Shown here one piece after another: positions 6,052-12,675 of a stretch of DNA of 14,135 nucleotides. The notes below the pieces were generated by a model. The model did not search any database. It was not told the DNA's origin and saw nothing but the letters and a program-made list of their open reading frames with translations. A program made the position numbers and the translations under genes. The stretch is from Maritimibacter sp. (GTDB lineage: Bacteria; Pseudomonadota; Alphaproteobacteria; Rhodobacterales; Rhodobacteraceae). Each line of letters starts with the position of its first letter. Positions within the stretch are counted from its first letter, which is position 1. The stretch is from assembly GCA_020441225.1 (NCBI GenBank), contig JAGRMP010000451.1:1-14135 (forward strand), written 5' to 3'.

Positions 6052-6587
6052 GCCGGGTCCTCGAGGCCCTCGGGGCTGTCGCCTGCGAGGCCGGCGCCGA
6101 AGCCGTGCATCCGCTTGGCCCATTGAAAGCCCACCATCATCCCCTTGAAACGCGGCAGGAACCAGAGCGCGGCCGCGACGGTTCCGATCGCGAAGACGGT
6201 GGCCAGCACCGTCGGGTCGGGCCGCCAGATGACCCAGGCCGCCCCCAACAGCGGCGCCATCAGGTGACCGACGACGAGGATGGTCAGATAGGCGGGGCCG
6301 TCATCGGCCCGCTGATGGTACAGCTCTTCGCTGCAGACCGGGCAGGTGTCACGGACCTTGAGGTAATTCTTCAACATCGGTCCGGTGCCGCAGGCCGGGC
6401 AGCGCCGTTTCCACCCGCGCCAGACCGCCTGGCCCAGCGCGCGCTCGCCGAAATCGGGCCCGTGCGGCACGTAGGGCGTATGGTCGGAGGGCAGATGGTG
6501 GGGCACGGCCGCGCCCTGGGCGTCGCCGCCGGGTGCCGGCGGGCTGCCGGCGGTGGTCCCGGCCCTCTGGGCGCTGTTCTGTTTCAT
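6048..6587 (-). CDS. DUF983 family zinc-ribbon membrane protein
   Basis: A 179-residue protein. After a disordered, Gly/Pro/His-rich N-terminus comes VWRGWKRRCPACGTGPMLKN with a second CPVC pair: Cys63, Cys66, Cys82 and Cys85 form a zinc ribbon. Two membrane helices follow (about residues 100-121 and 126-144), then RFKGMMVGFQWAKRMHGFG, the typical DUF983 tail. The biochemical role of the family is unknown to me. The start at 6587 has a weak GGGAAG ribosome-binding site; the reading frame is open further upstream but without family-like sequence. It is translationally coupled to the NUDIX gene and divergent from the EF-hand gene across 228 bases. Confidence 0.87.
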   Translation of the reverse strand: MKQNSAQRAGTTAGSPPAPGGDAQGAAVPHHLPSDHTPYVPHGPDFGERALGQAVWRGWKRRCPACGTGPMLKNYLKVRDTCPVCSEELYHQRADDGPAYLTILVVGHLMAPLLGAAWVIWRPDPTVLATVFAIGTVAAALWFLPRFKGMMVGFQWAKRMHGFGAGLAGDSPEGLEDPA

Positions 6588-6700
6588 GTCGATCTTCCCA
6601 ATGCGTTCCGCCCAACTTAAGGGCACGGGGCGTGCAATCCCATCCCGCAGTGCGCCGGTGCGGCCTGATGTCGCAAGTTTTGCGCCCCAGGGGGCCGGTT

Positions 6701-6719
6701 GGGAGAAAAATCCTCTCCC
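6701..6719. repeat. Inverted repeat GGGAGA/TCTCCC upstream of the EF-hand gene
   Basis: GGGAGA (6701-6706) and TCTCCC (6714-6719) form a 6-bp stem with an A-rich 7-base loop in the divergent intergenic region. It lies about 100 bases before the EF-hand start, so it could be an operator or a leader hairpin. Nothing else in 6588-6815 could be assigned. Confidence 0.4.
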
Positions 6720-6815
6720 GGCGACGGAACCCGGGGACTGTGCCGTTGTAGAGATACGACGCCGGGCAGCCGGGGTCAAAGAAACGGCAGGAAAAACTCT
6801 GAGGAGAGACCCGAG

Positions 6816-7451
6816 ATGACACATAGCTACAGGATTGCCGGTTTCGGACTGGCTGCCGGCGCAGCGGTTCTGCTCGCGCTCGCGGCCCCCGCCACGGCAC
6901 GCGGCCCCGCGGGCGGCTTCGGCGGCGACCGGATGATCGACGGCGCGATGGGGCCGGGCGGGCAGGGGCTGTTCACGCTCCAGTTCGCCGATCTCGACAG
7001 CGACGGCGACGGGCGGATCACCGAGGCCGAGCTGACGGCGCGTGCAGACGGGCTGGTGGCTGCGCGGATGGCGGCGGTCGATACCGATGGCGACGGCAGC
7101 GTGACCACCGAAGAGCTCACCGCGGCGCTCATGGCGCAGATCCAGGCCCGGGTCGACGGCCGTGCGGGCATTGTCGGTCAGCGCATGGGGCGCCAGGCGG
7201 CAGACCCGGCGGCGATGGTCCAGACCATGGTCACGCGGATGATGTCGGTGCGGGACAGCAACAAGGACGGTGTGTTGTCGGGTGACGAGCTGTCGGCGCA
7301 GGCCGATATCGCGGCGCTGGTCGACCGGTTCGACACCGATGACGACAATGCCTGGGATGCCGAGGAATTCGCGCAGGTGTCGCGCGGTCGCGGCGGGGCC
7401 GATGGCCGCTGGTCGGGCGCGCAGGGCGGTGCGTTCGGCAAACGCCGCTGA
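6816..7451 (+). CDS. Exported EF-hand calcium-binding protein
   Basis: A 211-residue protein with a Sec signal peptide (cleavage likely after ATA, residue 28). Four EF-hand loops are visible: DSDGDGRITEAE (61-72), DTDGDGSVTTEE (89-100), DSNKDGVLSGDE (147-158) and DTDDDNAWDAEE (173-184). The first three are canonical; the fourth has Asn at the usual Gly and Trp at the usual Ile. The C-terminus is rich in Gly and Arg. It probably binds calcium in the periplasm or outside. GAGGAGAG lies 8 bases before the ATG and settles the start. It is followed, 154 bases on, by the ECF sigma factor gene on the same strand and may be part of that regulon. Confidence 0.9.
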   Translation: MTHSYRIAGFGLAAGAAVLLALAAPATARGPAGGFGGDRMIDGAMGPGGQGLFTLQFADLDSDGDGRITEAELTARADGLVAARMAAVDTDGDGSVTTEELTAALMAQIQARVDGRAGIVGQRMGRQAADPAAMVQTMVTRMMSVRDSNKDGVLSGDELSAQADIAALVDRFDTDDDNAWDAEEFAQVSRGRGGADGRWSGAQGGAFGKRR

Positions 7452-7471
7452 ACCGGGACTGAAGAGGCGCC

Positions 7472-7488
7472 GGGCGGCCCGTCCGCCC
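7472..7488 (+). terminator. Hairpin after the EF-hand gene
   Basis: GGGCGG (7472-7477) and CCGCCC (7483-7488) form a 6-bp GC stem with a 5-base loop, 20 bases after the EF-hand stop. There is no T-run, so it may attenuate rather than end transcription into the sigma factor gene. Confidence 0.3.
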
Positions 7489-7494
7489 CGCGCT

Positions 7495-7533
7495 GCCGGT
7501 CAGCGCAGCCGGTCAGTGCAGCCGGCCAGTACG
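7495..7533 (+). repeat. Three tandem 13-bp repeats before the ECF sigma gene
   Basis: Units GCCGGTCAGCGCA (7495-7507), GCCGGTCAGTGCA (7508-7520) and GCCGGCCAGTACG (7521-7533) follow each other without spacers. The first two differ at one base; the third has three changes from the second. They lie 73-111 bases before the sigma factor start, a position fitting an operator or regulatory array, though chance slippage repeats are possible. Confidence 0.6.
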
Positions 7534-7605
7534 ACAGGTCGGGGCGGCTGGTTGTCCTGAGCGGTTGTTGAAGCCGGACAGAGGAACGGATACCTGACAC
7601 CCAAG

Positions 7606-8193
7606 ATGGCTATGGCATTCGACGCGGAAACAGAAGTCTCGGATGAAGCGCTGCTGGTCGCCTACGGCAACGGCGACCGGGAGGCGGCCGCGCTGTTGAC
7701 GGCGCGGCTGGCGCCCAGGGTAATGGGGCTTTCGGTGCGGATGCTGGGCGGCGACCGGGCCGAGGCCGAGGACGTGACCCAGGAAGCGATGCTGAGGCTG
7801 TGGAAGATCGCGCCCGAGTGGCGCCAGGGCGAGGCCAAGGTGAGCACCTGGCTCTACCGGGTGGGCGCCAACCTGTGCACCGACCGGCTGCGCAAGCGCC
7901 GTTCGGTCGATATCGACGCGATCCCCGAACCGGAAGACGACACGCCGGGGGTGGCCGAGAACATGATCGCGGCCGAGCGGGCACGGGCGCTGGACGCGGC
8001 GCTGGGGCAATTGCCCGAGCGGCAGCGAGTGGCGGTGACGCTGAGGCATCTCGAAGGGCGGACGAACCCGGAGATCGCCGAAGTGCTGGAAATATCCGTC
8101 GAGGCGGTCGAAAGCCTGACCGCCCGGGGCAAACGGGCGCTGGCGGCCCTGCTGGCCGGGCGGCGCGAGGAGTTGGGATATGTCGAAGACTGA
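7606..8193 (+). CDS. ECF-type RNA polymerase sigma factor
   Basis: A 195-residue sigma-70-family factor. Region 2 covers about residues 15-98: DEALLVAYGNGDREAAALL, then RAEAEDVTQEAMLRLWK (region 2.2) and VSTWLYRVGANLCTDRLRKR (regions 2.3-2.4). Region 4 covers about 128-185: LGQLPERQRVAVTLRHLEG and the helix-turn-helix TNPEIAEVLEISVEAVESLTARGKRALAALL. There is no C-terminal extension. The ATG at 7606 lacks a well-spaced ribosome-binding site (GAGGAAC is about 18 bases away), and an ATG at 7612 is also possible. Its end overlaps the next gene by 14 bases. With the two following genes it forms a sigma / membrane protein / periplasmic sensor unit comparable to CnrH-CnrY-CnrX. The target promoters are unknown. 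Confidence 0.92.
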   Translation: MAMAFDAETEVSDEALLVAYGNGDREAAALLTARLAPRVMGLSVRMLGGDRAEAEDVTQEAMLRLWKIAPEWRQGEAKVSTWLYRVGANLCTDRLRKRRSVDIDAIPEPEDDTPGVAENMIAAERARALDAALGQLPERQRVAVTLRHLEGRTNPEIAEVLEISVEAVESLTARGKRALAALLAGRREELGYVED

Positions 8194-8605
8194 CAAGACG
8201 ATGCTGGACGACGCAGGCCTCGAAGCCTTCTTCGCGGCCGGCCGCACCCATGCGCCGGAGCCCGGGGCCGATCTCATGGCCCGGATCCTGGCGGATGCCG
8301 GGGCCGAGATCGACGCGCGGGATGCGACCCTTGCGGCGGCGCGACGACGGCGGCGCCCGGGGCTCTGGGCGGGGCTCGTGGCAGCGATCGGCGGCTGGCC
8401 GGCACTCGCCAGCATGGCGACGGCGGCAGTGGCGGGCGTCTGGCTGGGGTTCGCCTCGCCGGCGATGCTGAGCTCCGTCACCGGCGGCCTGCTCCCGACG
8501 ACCGGCACCGGCAGCGAAACCGGCAGCGAAACGGCTTACGAACTCGAGGACCTGTTGCCGGGCTACGATGGCTTTGCGCAACTTGCCGAGGAGGGTCAGG
8601 GATGA
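8180..8605 (+). CDS. One-helix membrane protein, probable anti-sigma factor
   Basis: A 141-residue protein I recognise only by context. Residues 1-60 are hydrophilic, predicted cytoplasmic, and end in five arginines (55-59), which orient the N-terminus inward. A single membrane helix spans about 73-92 (WPALASMATAAVAGVWLGFA). The remaining part of about 50 residues would be periplasmic; it contains the duplicated GSETGSET and an acidic tail. No zinc-binding HxxxCxxC motif is present, so it is not a ZAS-type anti-sigma factor. GAGGAG inside the sigma gene precedes the ATG; it overlaps the sigma gene by 14 bases and the sensor gene by four (ATGA). This coupling and topology are the basis for the anti-sigma inference. 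Confidence 0.7.
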   Translation: MSKTDKTMLDDAGLEAFFAAGRTHAPEPGADLMARILADAGAEIDARDATLAAARRRRRPGLWAGLVAAIGGWPALASMATAAVAGVWLGFASPAMLSSVTGGLLPTTGTGSETGSETAYELEDLLPGYDGFAQLAEEGQG

Positions 8606-9153
8606 GCGACCGCACCGACAAAGACACGCTCGAGCCGCGCCGCCGGACCTGGCCGCGGGTGCTGCTCGTGGTTTCGCTCACGCTCAACGTCCTGGTCCTG
8701 AGCGTGATCGTCGGCGCCCATTTCCGCGACGGGCGCGAGGGGCGCTTTCCGCCGTCGCCGAGCCCGGACCGGTCGCTGTTGCGCGACGGCGGGTTCATGC
8801 CGTTTTTCGACGCGATGCCGCATGACGCGCGCGAGCGGATGGCCGACGCCTTGCGCGCAGAGGGTGGCGGGGTGAGGCCCGACCGCGCGGCGCTGGCCGC
8901 GGATTTCCGCGATTTCGTCGCCGCGCTGCGGGCTGAGCCCTTTGCACCGGACGCGGTCTCGGAGGTGCTCGAAACCCAGCACCAGCGGATCGAGGCGCGG
9001 GTGGTCGCCGGTCGGACCCTGCTGGTCGAACAGATCGTGGCGATGACGCCCGAGGAACGGATCGCTTTCGCCGACGCGCTGGAGGCGCGGTTCCGCAACG
9101 CGCTGCGCCGGGTCGGCGAGAAACCCGCGGGCGAGCGGCGCTCCGACGACTGA
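8602..9153 (+). CDS. Periplasmic heavy-metal-sensor-like protein (Metal_resist/CnrX-like)
   Basis: A 183-residue protein with a membrane anchor at about 18-40 (WPRVLLVVSLTLNVLVLSVIVGAHF) and a periplasmic, mostly helical domain. The domain has the features of the CnrX/Spy-like metal-resistance family: MPHDARERMADALRAE, a long Arg/Glu/Ala helix, ETQHQRIEARVVAGRTLLVEQ, and MTPEERIAFADALEARF, an LTxxQ-like segment. Candidate ligands are His40, His75 and the His in ETQHQ, fewer than in CnrX, so true metal binding is uncertain. It may instead sense envelope stress. The start overlaps the preceding stop as ATGA. It is the last gene of the sigma operon and is convergent with the PleD-like gene. Confidence 0.78.
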   Translation: MSDRTDKDTLEPRRRTWPRVLLVVSLTLNVLVLSVIVGAHFRDGREGRFPPSPSPDRSLLRDGGFMPFFDAMPHDARERMADALRAEGGGVRPDRAALAADFRDFVAALRAEPFAPDAVSEVLETQHQRIEARVVAGRTLLVEQIVAMTPEERIAFADALEARFRNALRRVGEKPAGERRSDD

Positions 9154-9211
9154 GCCCGCGCCGCGCCGTGGCGGTTGAGCGGACCGTGCCGGTGTTTCGG
9201 GAAATGGGCCG

Positions 9212-9230
9212 CGCCCCGGTCCGGGGGGCG
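9212..9230. terminator. GC hairpin between convergent genes
   Basis: CGCCCCGG (9212-9219) can pair with CCGGGGGGCG (9221-9230), allowing a small bulge. It lies 58 bases after the metal-sensor gene and 76 bases from the end of the PleD-like gene. No T-run is present. Nothing else in 9154-9305 could be assigned. Confidence 0.3.
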
Positions 9231-9305
9231 GCGATAAGGTCCGGCCGGAGCATGGGCCGTTTGCCGTGCCGCGCGGGGCGGGGTGCGCCGAGCGGGTCGC
9301 GCCTG

Positions 9306-10718
9306 TCAGGCGGCGGCGATGTCGGCGAAGCTCACCAGGTTGCGGCCGTCGTTCTTCGACATGTAGAGCGCGCGGTCGGCCGCCGCGATCAGCCCCGGCA
9401 GCGTGTGGGTGCCGTCCGGCGCCCCGGTACAGACGGTGACCCCGATGGACACGGTGATCGGCACATCGGTGCCCCGGGTCGAGGTCCGGACCGGCGTGTC
9501 GCCGATCACCTGCCTGAGCCGTTCGGCGGCCCGCGAGGCGGCATCGAAATCGGTCGCCGGCATGGCGATGAGGAATTCCTCGCCGCCGTGGCGCACCAAC
9601 AGGTCGACCTCACGCACATTGGCCTGCAGCCGGCGCGCCGTCTCGATCAGAACCTCGTCGCCGACATTGTGGCCGTAGGTGTCGTTGACGGATTTGAACC
9701 GGTCGAGGTCGAGCAGCATGAGCGCAAAGGGCTGGCCGACCTCATGGGCCTGGGCGATGACCCGGCGCATGTAGGTCTCGGCATAGCGGCGGTTGTAGAG
9801 CCCGGTGAGCGGGTCGAGCACGGCGAGATTGAGCCCGGCATCGACCCGGTCGCGCAGCGCGTCGACTTCGAACTTGCGGGCCAGCAGGCGGTCGAGCCGG
9901 TAGGCGGTTTCCTCGGCATCGAAGGCGCCTTCGGTGACCGCATCGGCGCCGATATCGAGCGCCGAGGGCACCAGGGCGGGGTCGTCTTCGGTTTCCTGGA
10001 CGATGATGACCGCGTTGCGGGTGGCGGGGCGCGAACGCAGTTCGCTCAACAGCATCAACCCGTCACGGGGATGTGACAGGTTGGCACCGATGATGAAAGC
10101 ATCGGGCGCGTCTCCCGGCGCCCAGCGGTCGAGTGCGCCGTTGCGGTCGATCACGAGGACCTGGCCCTGCAGACGGTGCACGAGGCCTGCGCGCCAGGCG
10201 AGCCCGGTCTGCGGATCCGGGCCGATCAGCGCGATCCGCGGGCGGCGCGGCCGGCCGTGCGTGCGGTCGGACAGGCCGAGGTCCTCGGCCGCGCCGAGCC
10301 GGCGCGACAGTTCCTCATGTGTCACATGCGCGCGCAACAGGTGACGCACGAGCGCCAGCAGGGTGACCTCGTCGTAAGGTTTGGCGAGGTAATCGTCGGC
10401 CCCAGCGGCGAGGGCGTCGAGCCGGGCGCTGCGGCTCGGGTCGGCATCGATCACGATGACCGGAATATTATGTGTTCCCGGATGGGCCTTGAGCCGGCGG
10501 CAGATGCTGCGCGCATCGGTCCCGCTGCTGCCGTCGCCGGCTGCGCCTGGCTGTTGGTTGCCGAGGATCACCATGTCCGGACGGTCCCGCACGACCCGCG
10601 CGAACAGGTCCTCGCCGCTGTCGGCCTGCAGGATCTCGTACCGGGCGGCGGCGAGTTTGGTCTTCAATACAGTCCGGCCGGCGGCTGTGGTGTCTGCGAT
10701 GAGGATGCGGCCTGCCAT
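9306..10718 (-). CDS. pleD: PleD-like REC-REC-GGDEF diguanylate cyclase with degenerate receiver
   Basis: A 470-residue protein making cyclic di-GMP. REC1 (about 1-128) begins MAGRILIADTTAAGRTVLKTKL like PleD and keeps Lys113, but the DD pair is DT. The phospho-acceptor strand reads MVILGNQQPG, with Gly53 where PleD has Asp53, and a Gly/Ser-rich stretch (58-69) follows. REC2 (about 160-282) is a second degenerate receiver, as in PleD. The GGDEF domain (about 295-465) has LDPLTGLYNRR, MLLDLDRFKSVNDTYGHNVGD, an active GGEEF (378-382) and an intact inhibitory RxxD site (R369-D372) five residues before it. The start was set by the PleD-like N-terminus; the frame is open upstream. It is divergent from the DUF3572 gene, sharing a 99-base promoter region. 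The gene symbol reflects domain layout, not proven orthology. Confidence 0.88.
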   Translation of the reverse strand: MAGRILIADTTAAGRTVLKTKLAAARYEILQADSGEDLFARVVRDRPDMVILGNQQPGAAGDGSSGTDARSICRRLKAHPGTHNIPVIVIDADPSRSARLDALAAGADDYLAKPYDEVTLLALVRHLLRAHVTHEELSRRLGAAEDLGLSDRTHGRPRRPRIALIGPDPQTGLAWRAGLVHRLQGQVLVIDRNGALDRWAPGDAPDAFIIGANLSHPRDGLMLLSELRSRPATRNAVIIVQETEDDPALVPSALDIGADAVTEGAFDAEETAYRLDRLLARKFEVDALRDRVDAGLNLAVLDPLTGLYNRRYAETYMRRVIAQAHEVGQPFALMLLDLDRFKSVNDTYGHNVGDEVLIETARRLQANVREVDLLVRHGGEEFLIAMPATDFDAASRAAERLRQVIGDTPVRTSTRGTDVPITVSIGVTVCTGAPDGTHTLPGLIAAADRALYMSKNDGRNLVSFADIAAA

Positions 10719-10755
10719 GAGGTGTCCGAGCTTCCGGGTGTGGATTTGCGTTCCT

Positions 10756-10763
10756 TTGGTTAA
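10756..10763 (-). promoter_or_regulatory. Possible CtrA half-site in the pleD/DUF3572 promoter region
   Basis: On the minus strand the bases read TTAACCAA, 7 of 8 matches to the CtrA half-site TTAACCAT. It lies about 40 bases upstream of the PleD-like start and 55 from DUF3572. Another TTAA (10781-10784) is 17 bases away, which does not fit the TTAA-N7-TTAA form. A single half-site is common by chance. Confidence 0.2.
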
Positions 10764-10817
10764 TGTCTGGCGCAGAATCGTTAAGAAAGCGTTGCTGGAC
10801 GCGGGAGAATTTGAGCG

Positions 10818-11096
10818 ATGAAGCCGGAAACCGCCGAGACCCTCGGCCTTCAAGCGCTGGCCTGGCTGGCTGGGAACGACGAGATTTTCCCCGTGTTTCT
10901 AGGGAGTTCCGGGGCGAGCGCCGCGGATCTCAAGGCCCAGGCCGCGGATCCGGCCTTTCTGGCCGCGGTGCTCGATTTCATTTGCCTGAACGACGCCTGG
11001 GTGGTCGCGTTTTGCGACAGCGCGGGTCTCGGCTACGACCAGCCGATGCGGGCGCGCCAGGCGCTGCCCGGGGGCGGGGAGATGAACTGGACATGA
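10818..11096 (+). CDS. DUF3572 family protein
   Basis: A 92-residue acidic cytoplasmic protein matching the alphaproteobacterial DUF3572 pattern: an N-terminal helix (AETLGLQALAWLAGNDEIFPVFLG), the turn SSGASAADLKAQA and a second helical part LAAVLDFICLNDAWVVAFCDSAGL. No function is known to me. GGGAGAA lies about 10 bases before the ATG. Its stop overlaps the start of the HAD phosphatase gene (ATGA), so the two are translationally coupled. It is divergent from the PleD-like gene. Confidence 0.87.
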   Translation: MKPETAETLGLQALAWLAGNDEIFPVFLGSSGASAADLKAQAADPAFLAAVLDFICLNDAWVVAFCDSAGLGYDQPMRARQALPGGGEMNWT

Positions 11097-11794
11097 CCGG
11101 ACTGCGCGCCGACGCGGTGCTGTTCGACAAGGACGGCACCCTGTTCGATTTCAACGCCACCTGGGTCGCCTGGGTCGAGGCCATGCTGGCGCGCTGGTCG
11201 GCGGGCGACGCGGGTCTGGCCGACCGGCTTGCGATGGCGCTGGATTTCGACCGGGCGGCGCGGGTCTTCCGGCCCGGATCGGTGGTGATCGCGGGTACGC
11301 CGGACGACGTCGCCGCGGCCGTGGCCCCGGTGCTGGGCGCGGCGCCGGGCGATCTGGTCGCGCGGCTGAACGCGGAAGCCGCCGCGGCGCCGATGGCCGA
11401 GGCAGTGCCGCTCGCGCCCTTGCTGTCCGGGCTCGCGGGGGCGGGGCTCCGGCTCGGGGTGGCGACCAACGACGGCGAAGCCCCGGCGCGGGCGCATCTG
11501 GCGCGATCGGGCGTCGAGGGGCTGTTTGCGTTCATCGCCGGGTCGGACAGCGGCCATGGCGGCAAACCCGCGCCCGGCATGTTGCTCGCCTTCGCCGCGG
11601 CGGTCGGGATCGACCCCGAGCGAATCGTCATGGTGGGCGACAGCACCCATGACCTTCGCGCCGGGCGCGCCGCCGGGATGCAGACAATCGGGGTGCTGAC
11701 CGGTCTGGCCGCGGCGGAGACATTGGCGCCGTTCGCCGATGCGGTGCTGCCGGACATCGGGCACCTGCCGGACTGGTTGGCGGATGTCGAGTGA
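11093..11794 (+). CDS. HAD-family phosphatase (phosphoglycolate phosphatase-like)
   Basis: A 233-residue haloacid dehalogenase hydrolase, cytoplasmic. Motif I is VLFDKDGTLFDF with nucleophile Asp12 and Asp14; motif II is LRLGVATND; motif III lysine lies in HGGKPAPGML; motif IV is VMVGDSTHDLRAGRAAG with the metal-binding Asp. The cap domain between motifs I and II is alpha-helical (C1 type), as in Gph and related enzymes. The substrate is not identifiable; 2-phosphoglycolate is one option. It begins inside the DUF3572 stop codon (ATGA overlap), which settles the start. Confidence 0.9.
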   Translation: MTGLRADAVLFDKDGTLFDFNATWVAWVEAMLARWSAGDAGLADRLAMALDFDRAARVFRPGSVVIAGTPDDVAAAVAPVLGAAPGDLVARLNAEAAAAPMAEAVPLAPLLSGLAGAGLRLGVATNDGEAPARAHLARSGVEGLFAFIAGSDSGHGGKPAPGMLLAFAAAVGIDPERIVMVGDSTHDLRAGRAAGMQTIGVLTGLAAAETLAPFADAVLPDIGHLPDWLADVE

Positions 11795-11798
11795 CCGG

Positions 11799-11820
11799 AG
11801 GTTTTTCGGAATGAAAACCT
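11799..11820 (+). terminator. Hairpin AGGTTTT/AAAACCT after the HAD gene
   Basis: AGGTTTT (11799-11805) and AAAACCT (11814-11820) form a 7-bp stem around an 8-base loop, 4 bases after the HAD stop. The stem is A/T-rich and lacks a following T-run on the plus strand, so it is a weak terminator candidate. It opens an unusually AT-rich island that extends to about 11862. The remainder of the gap to 12080 is GC-rich and shows no gene I can support. Confidence 0.35.
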
Positions 11821-12080
11821 TTGGAAAACAGCTTATTATGGTATGTTACTAAGGTAATTCCGCGATGACGGGCGCGCCCCGAGTTGGCGCGCAGGCCCCG
11901 GCGGGCGACGCATGCGGAGCTGTCCCCGGGGGGCAAAACGGCGCCGGATCCGGACGCCGGGGGGCGGTGCGGCCCCGGACCGCCCGGTCGCCGGCCTCGT
12001 CCGAAGGGCCAGGTGGGTTTTGCCGCTTGTTAAGACTTCTGCCCTAAGGTGCGGTCACCGAGATTGCAGGGGCATGGGTC

Positions 12081-12671
12081 ATGCACGGGCTGATAAACCG
12101 ATCATTCGAATCCTTTCTACGGATCACGTACGGGGCATCGCTCTGGGCGGGGGTGGTGGAAGACCTCGATATCGGGTTCGACCATTTCGAACCGGTTCTG
12201 CATTACGACGACGACCTGTCCTACCGCATGCTCGACAGCGCTGCGGCCCGGCTCGGCAAGTCGCCAGAAACCCTGCTGGAGGATTTCGGCACCTTTCTGG
12301 TCGCGGCGCCGGCGACCGAACGGGTGCGCCGGCTGTTGCGGTTCGGCGGTGTGGACTACGAGGGGTTCCTCGCCTCGCTCGAAGACCTGCGCGGGCGGGC
12401 GCGGCTTGCGGTGCCGGACCTCGATCTGCCACAGCTCGACCTGGAGGAACAGGGCGGCGGATTGTACCGGCTGGTCTGCCGCTCGCCGCATCGCGGGTTC
12501 GGCCATGTCTATCTCGGGCTCCTGCGGGCGCTTGCCGATGATTACGGTGCGCTTGTCCTGATCGATTTCGAAGGTGAGACGGAGGGCGCGGAAGTGCTTT
12601 CGATCCGGCTTGCGGATGCAGATTTCGCCGAGGGCCGCGCATTCGACCTCGCCAACAGGGCTGCGGGGTAA
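12081..12671 (+). CDS. H-NOX-type (heme NO-binding fold) protein lacking the heme-ligand histidine
   Basis: A 196-residue protein of the H-NOX/HNOB family. The pattern is clear: MHGLINRSFESFLRITYG at the start (usual MKG...), YDDDLSYRMLDSAAARLGKSPETLLEDFG (42-70), VDYEGFLASLEDLRG, LPQL, then LYRLVCRSPHRGFGHVYLGLLRALADDYG (128-156). In canonical H-NOX proteins a proximal His near 102 binds heme and YxSxR holds its propionates. Here alignment anchored on F-L...L-P puts Arg104 at that His, and the YxSxR positions read Cys133, Ser135 and His137. The motif is therefore two-thirds lost and no His lies nearby. Normal heme and NO binding is doubtful. The start at 12081 follows AGGGG; a second ATG at 12074 is out of frame. 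The diguanylate cyclase gene begins 4 bases after the stop, so the two surely act together. Confidence 0.85.
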   Translation: MHGLINRSFESFLRITYGASLWAGVVEDLDIGFDHFEPVLHYDDDLSYRMLDSAAARLGKSPETLLEDFGTFLVAAPATERVRRLLRFGGVDYEGFLASLEDLRGRARLAVPDLDLPQLDLEEQGGGLYRLVCRSPHRGFGHVYLGLLRALADDYGALVLIDFEGETEGAEVLSIRLADADFAEGRAFDLANRAAG

Positions 12672-12675
12672 CGCG

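Noticed and set aside
6726..6747. GGAAC...CGTT as an EcfG-type general stress promoter upstream of the EF-hand gene
   Set aside because: The spacer is 13 bases, whereas this promoter class needs about 16-17.
10719..10853. N-terminal extension of the PleD-like protein to an upstream in-frame ATG
   Set aside because: The added residues do not resemble PleD, whereas the start at 10718 gives the normal receiver-domain N-terminus; the extension would also overlap the DUF3572 gene start.
11865..12047. 60-codon open frame in the gap before the H-NOX gene
   Set aside because: No ribosome-binding site, Gly/Ala/Arg-rich low-complexity product, and no family resemblance; likely chance.
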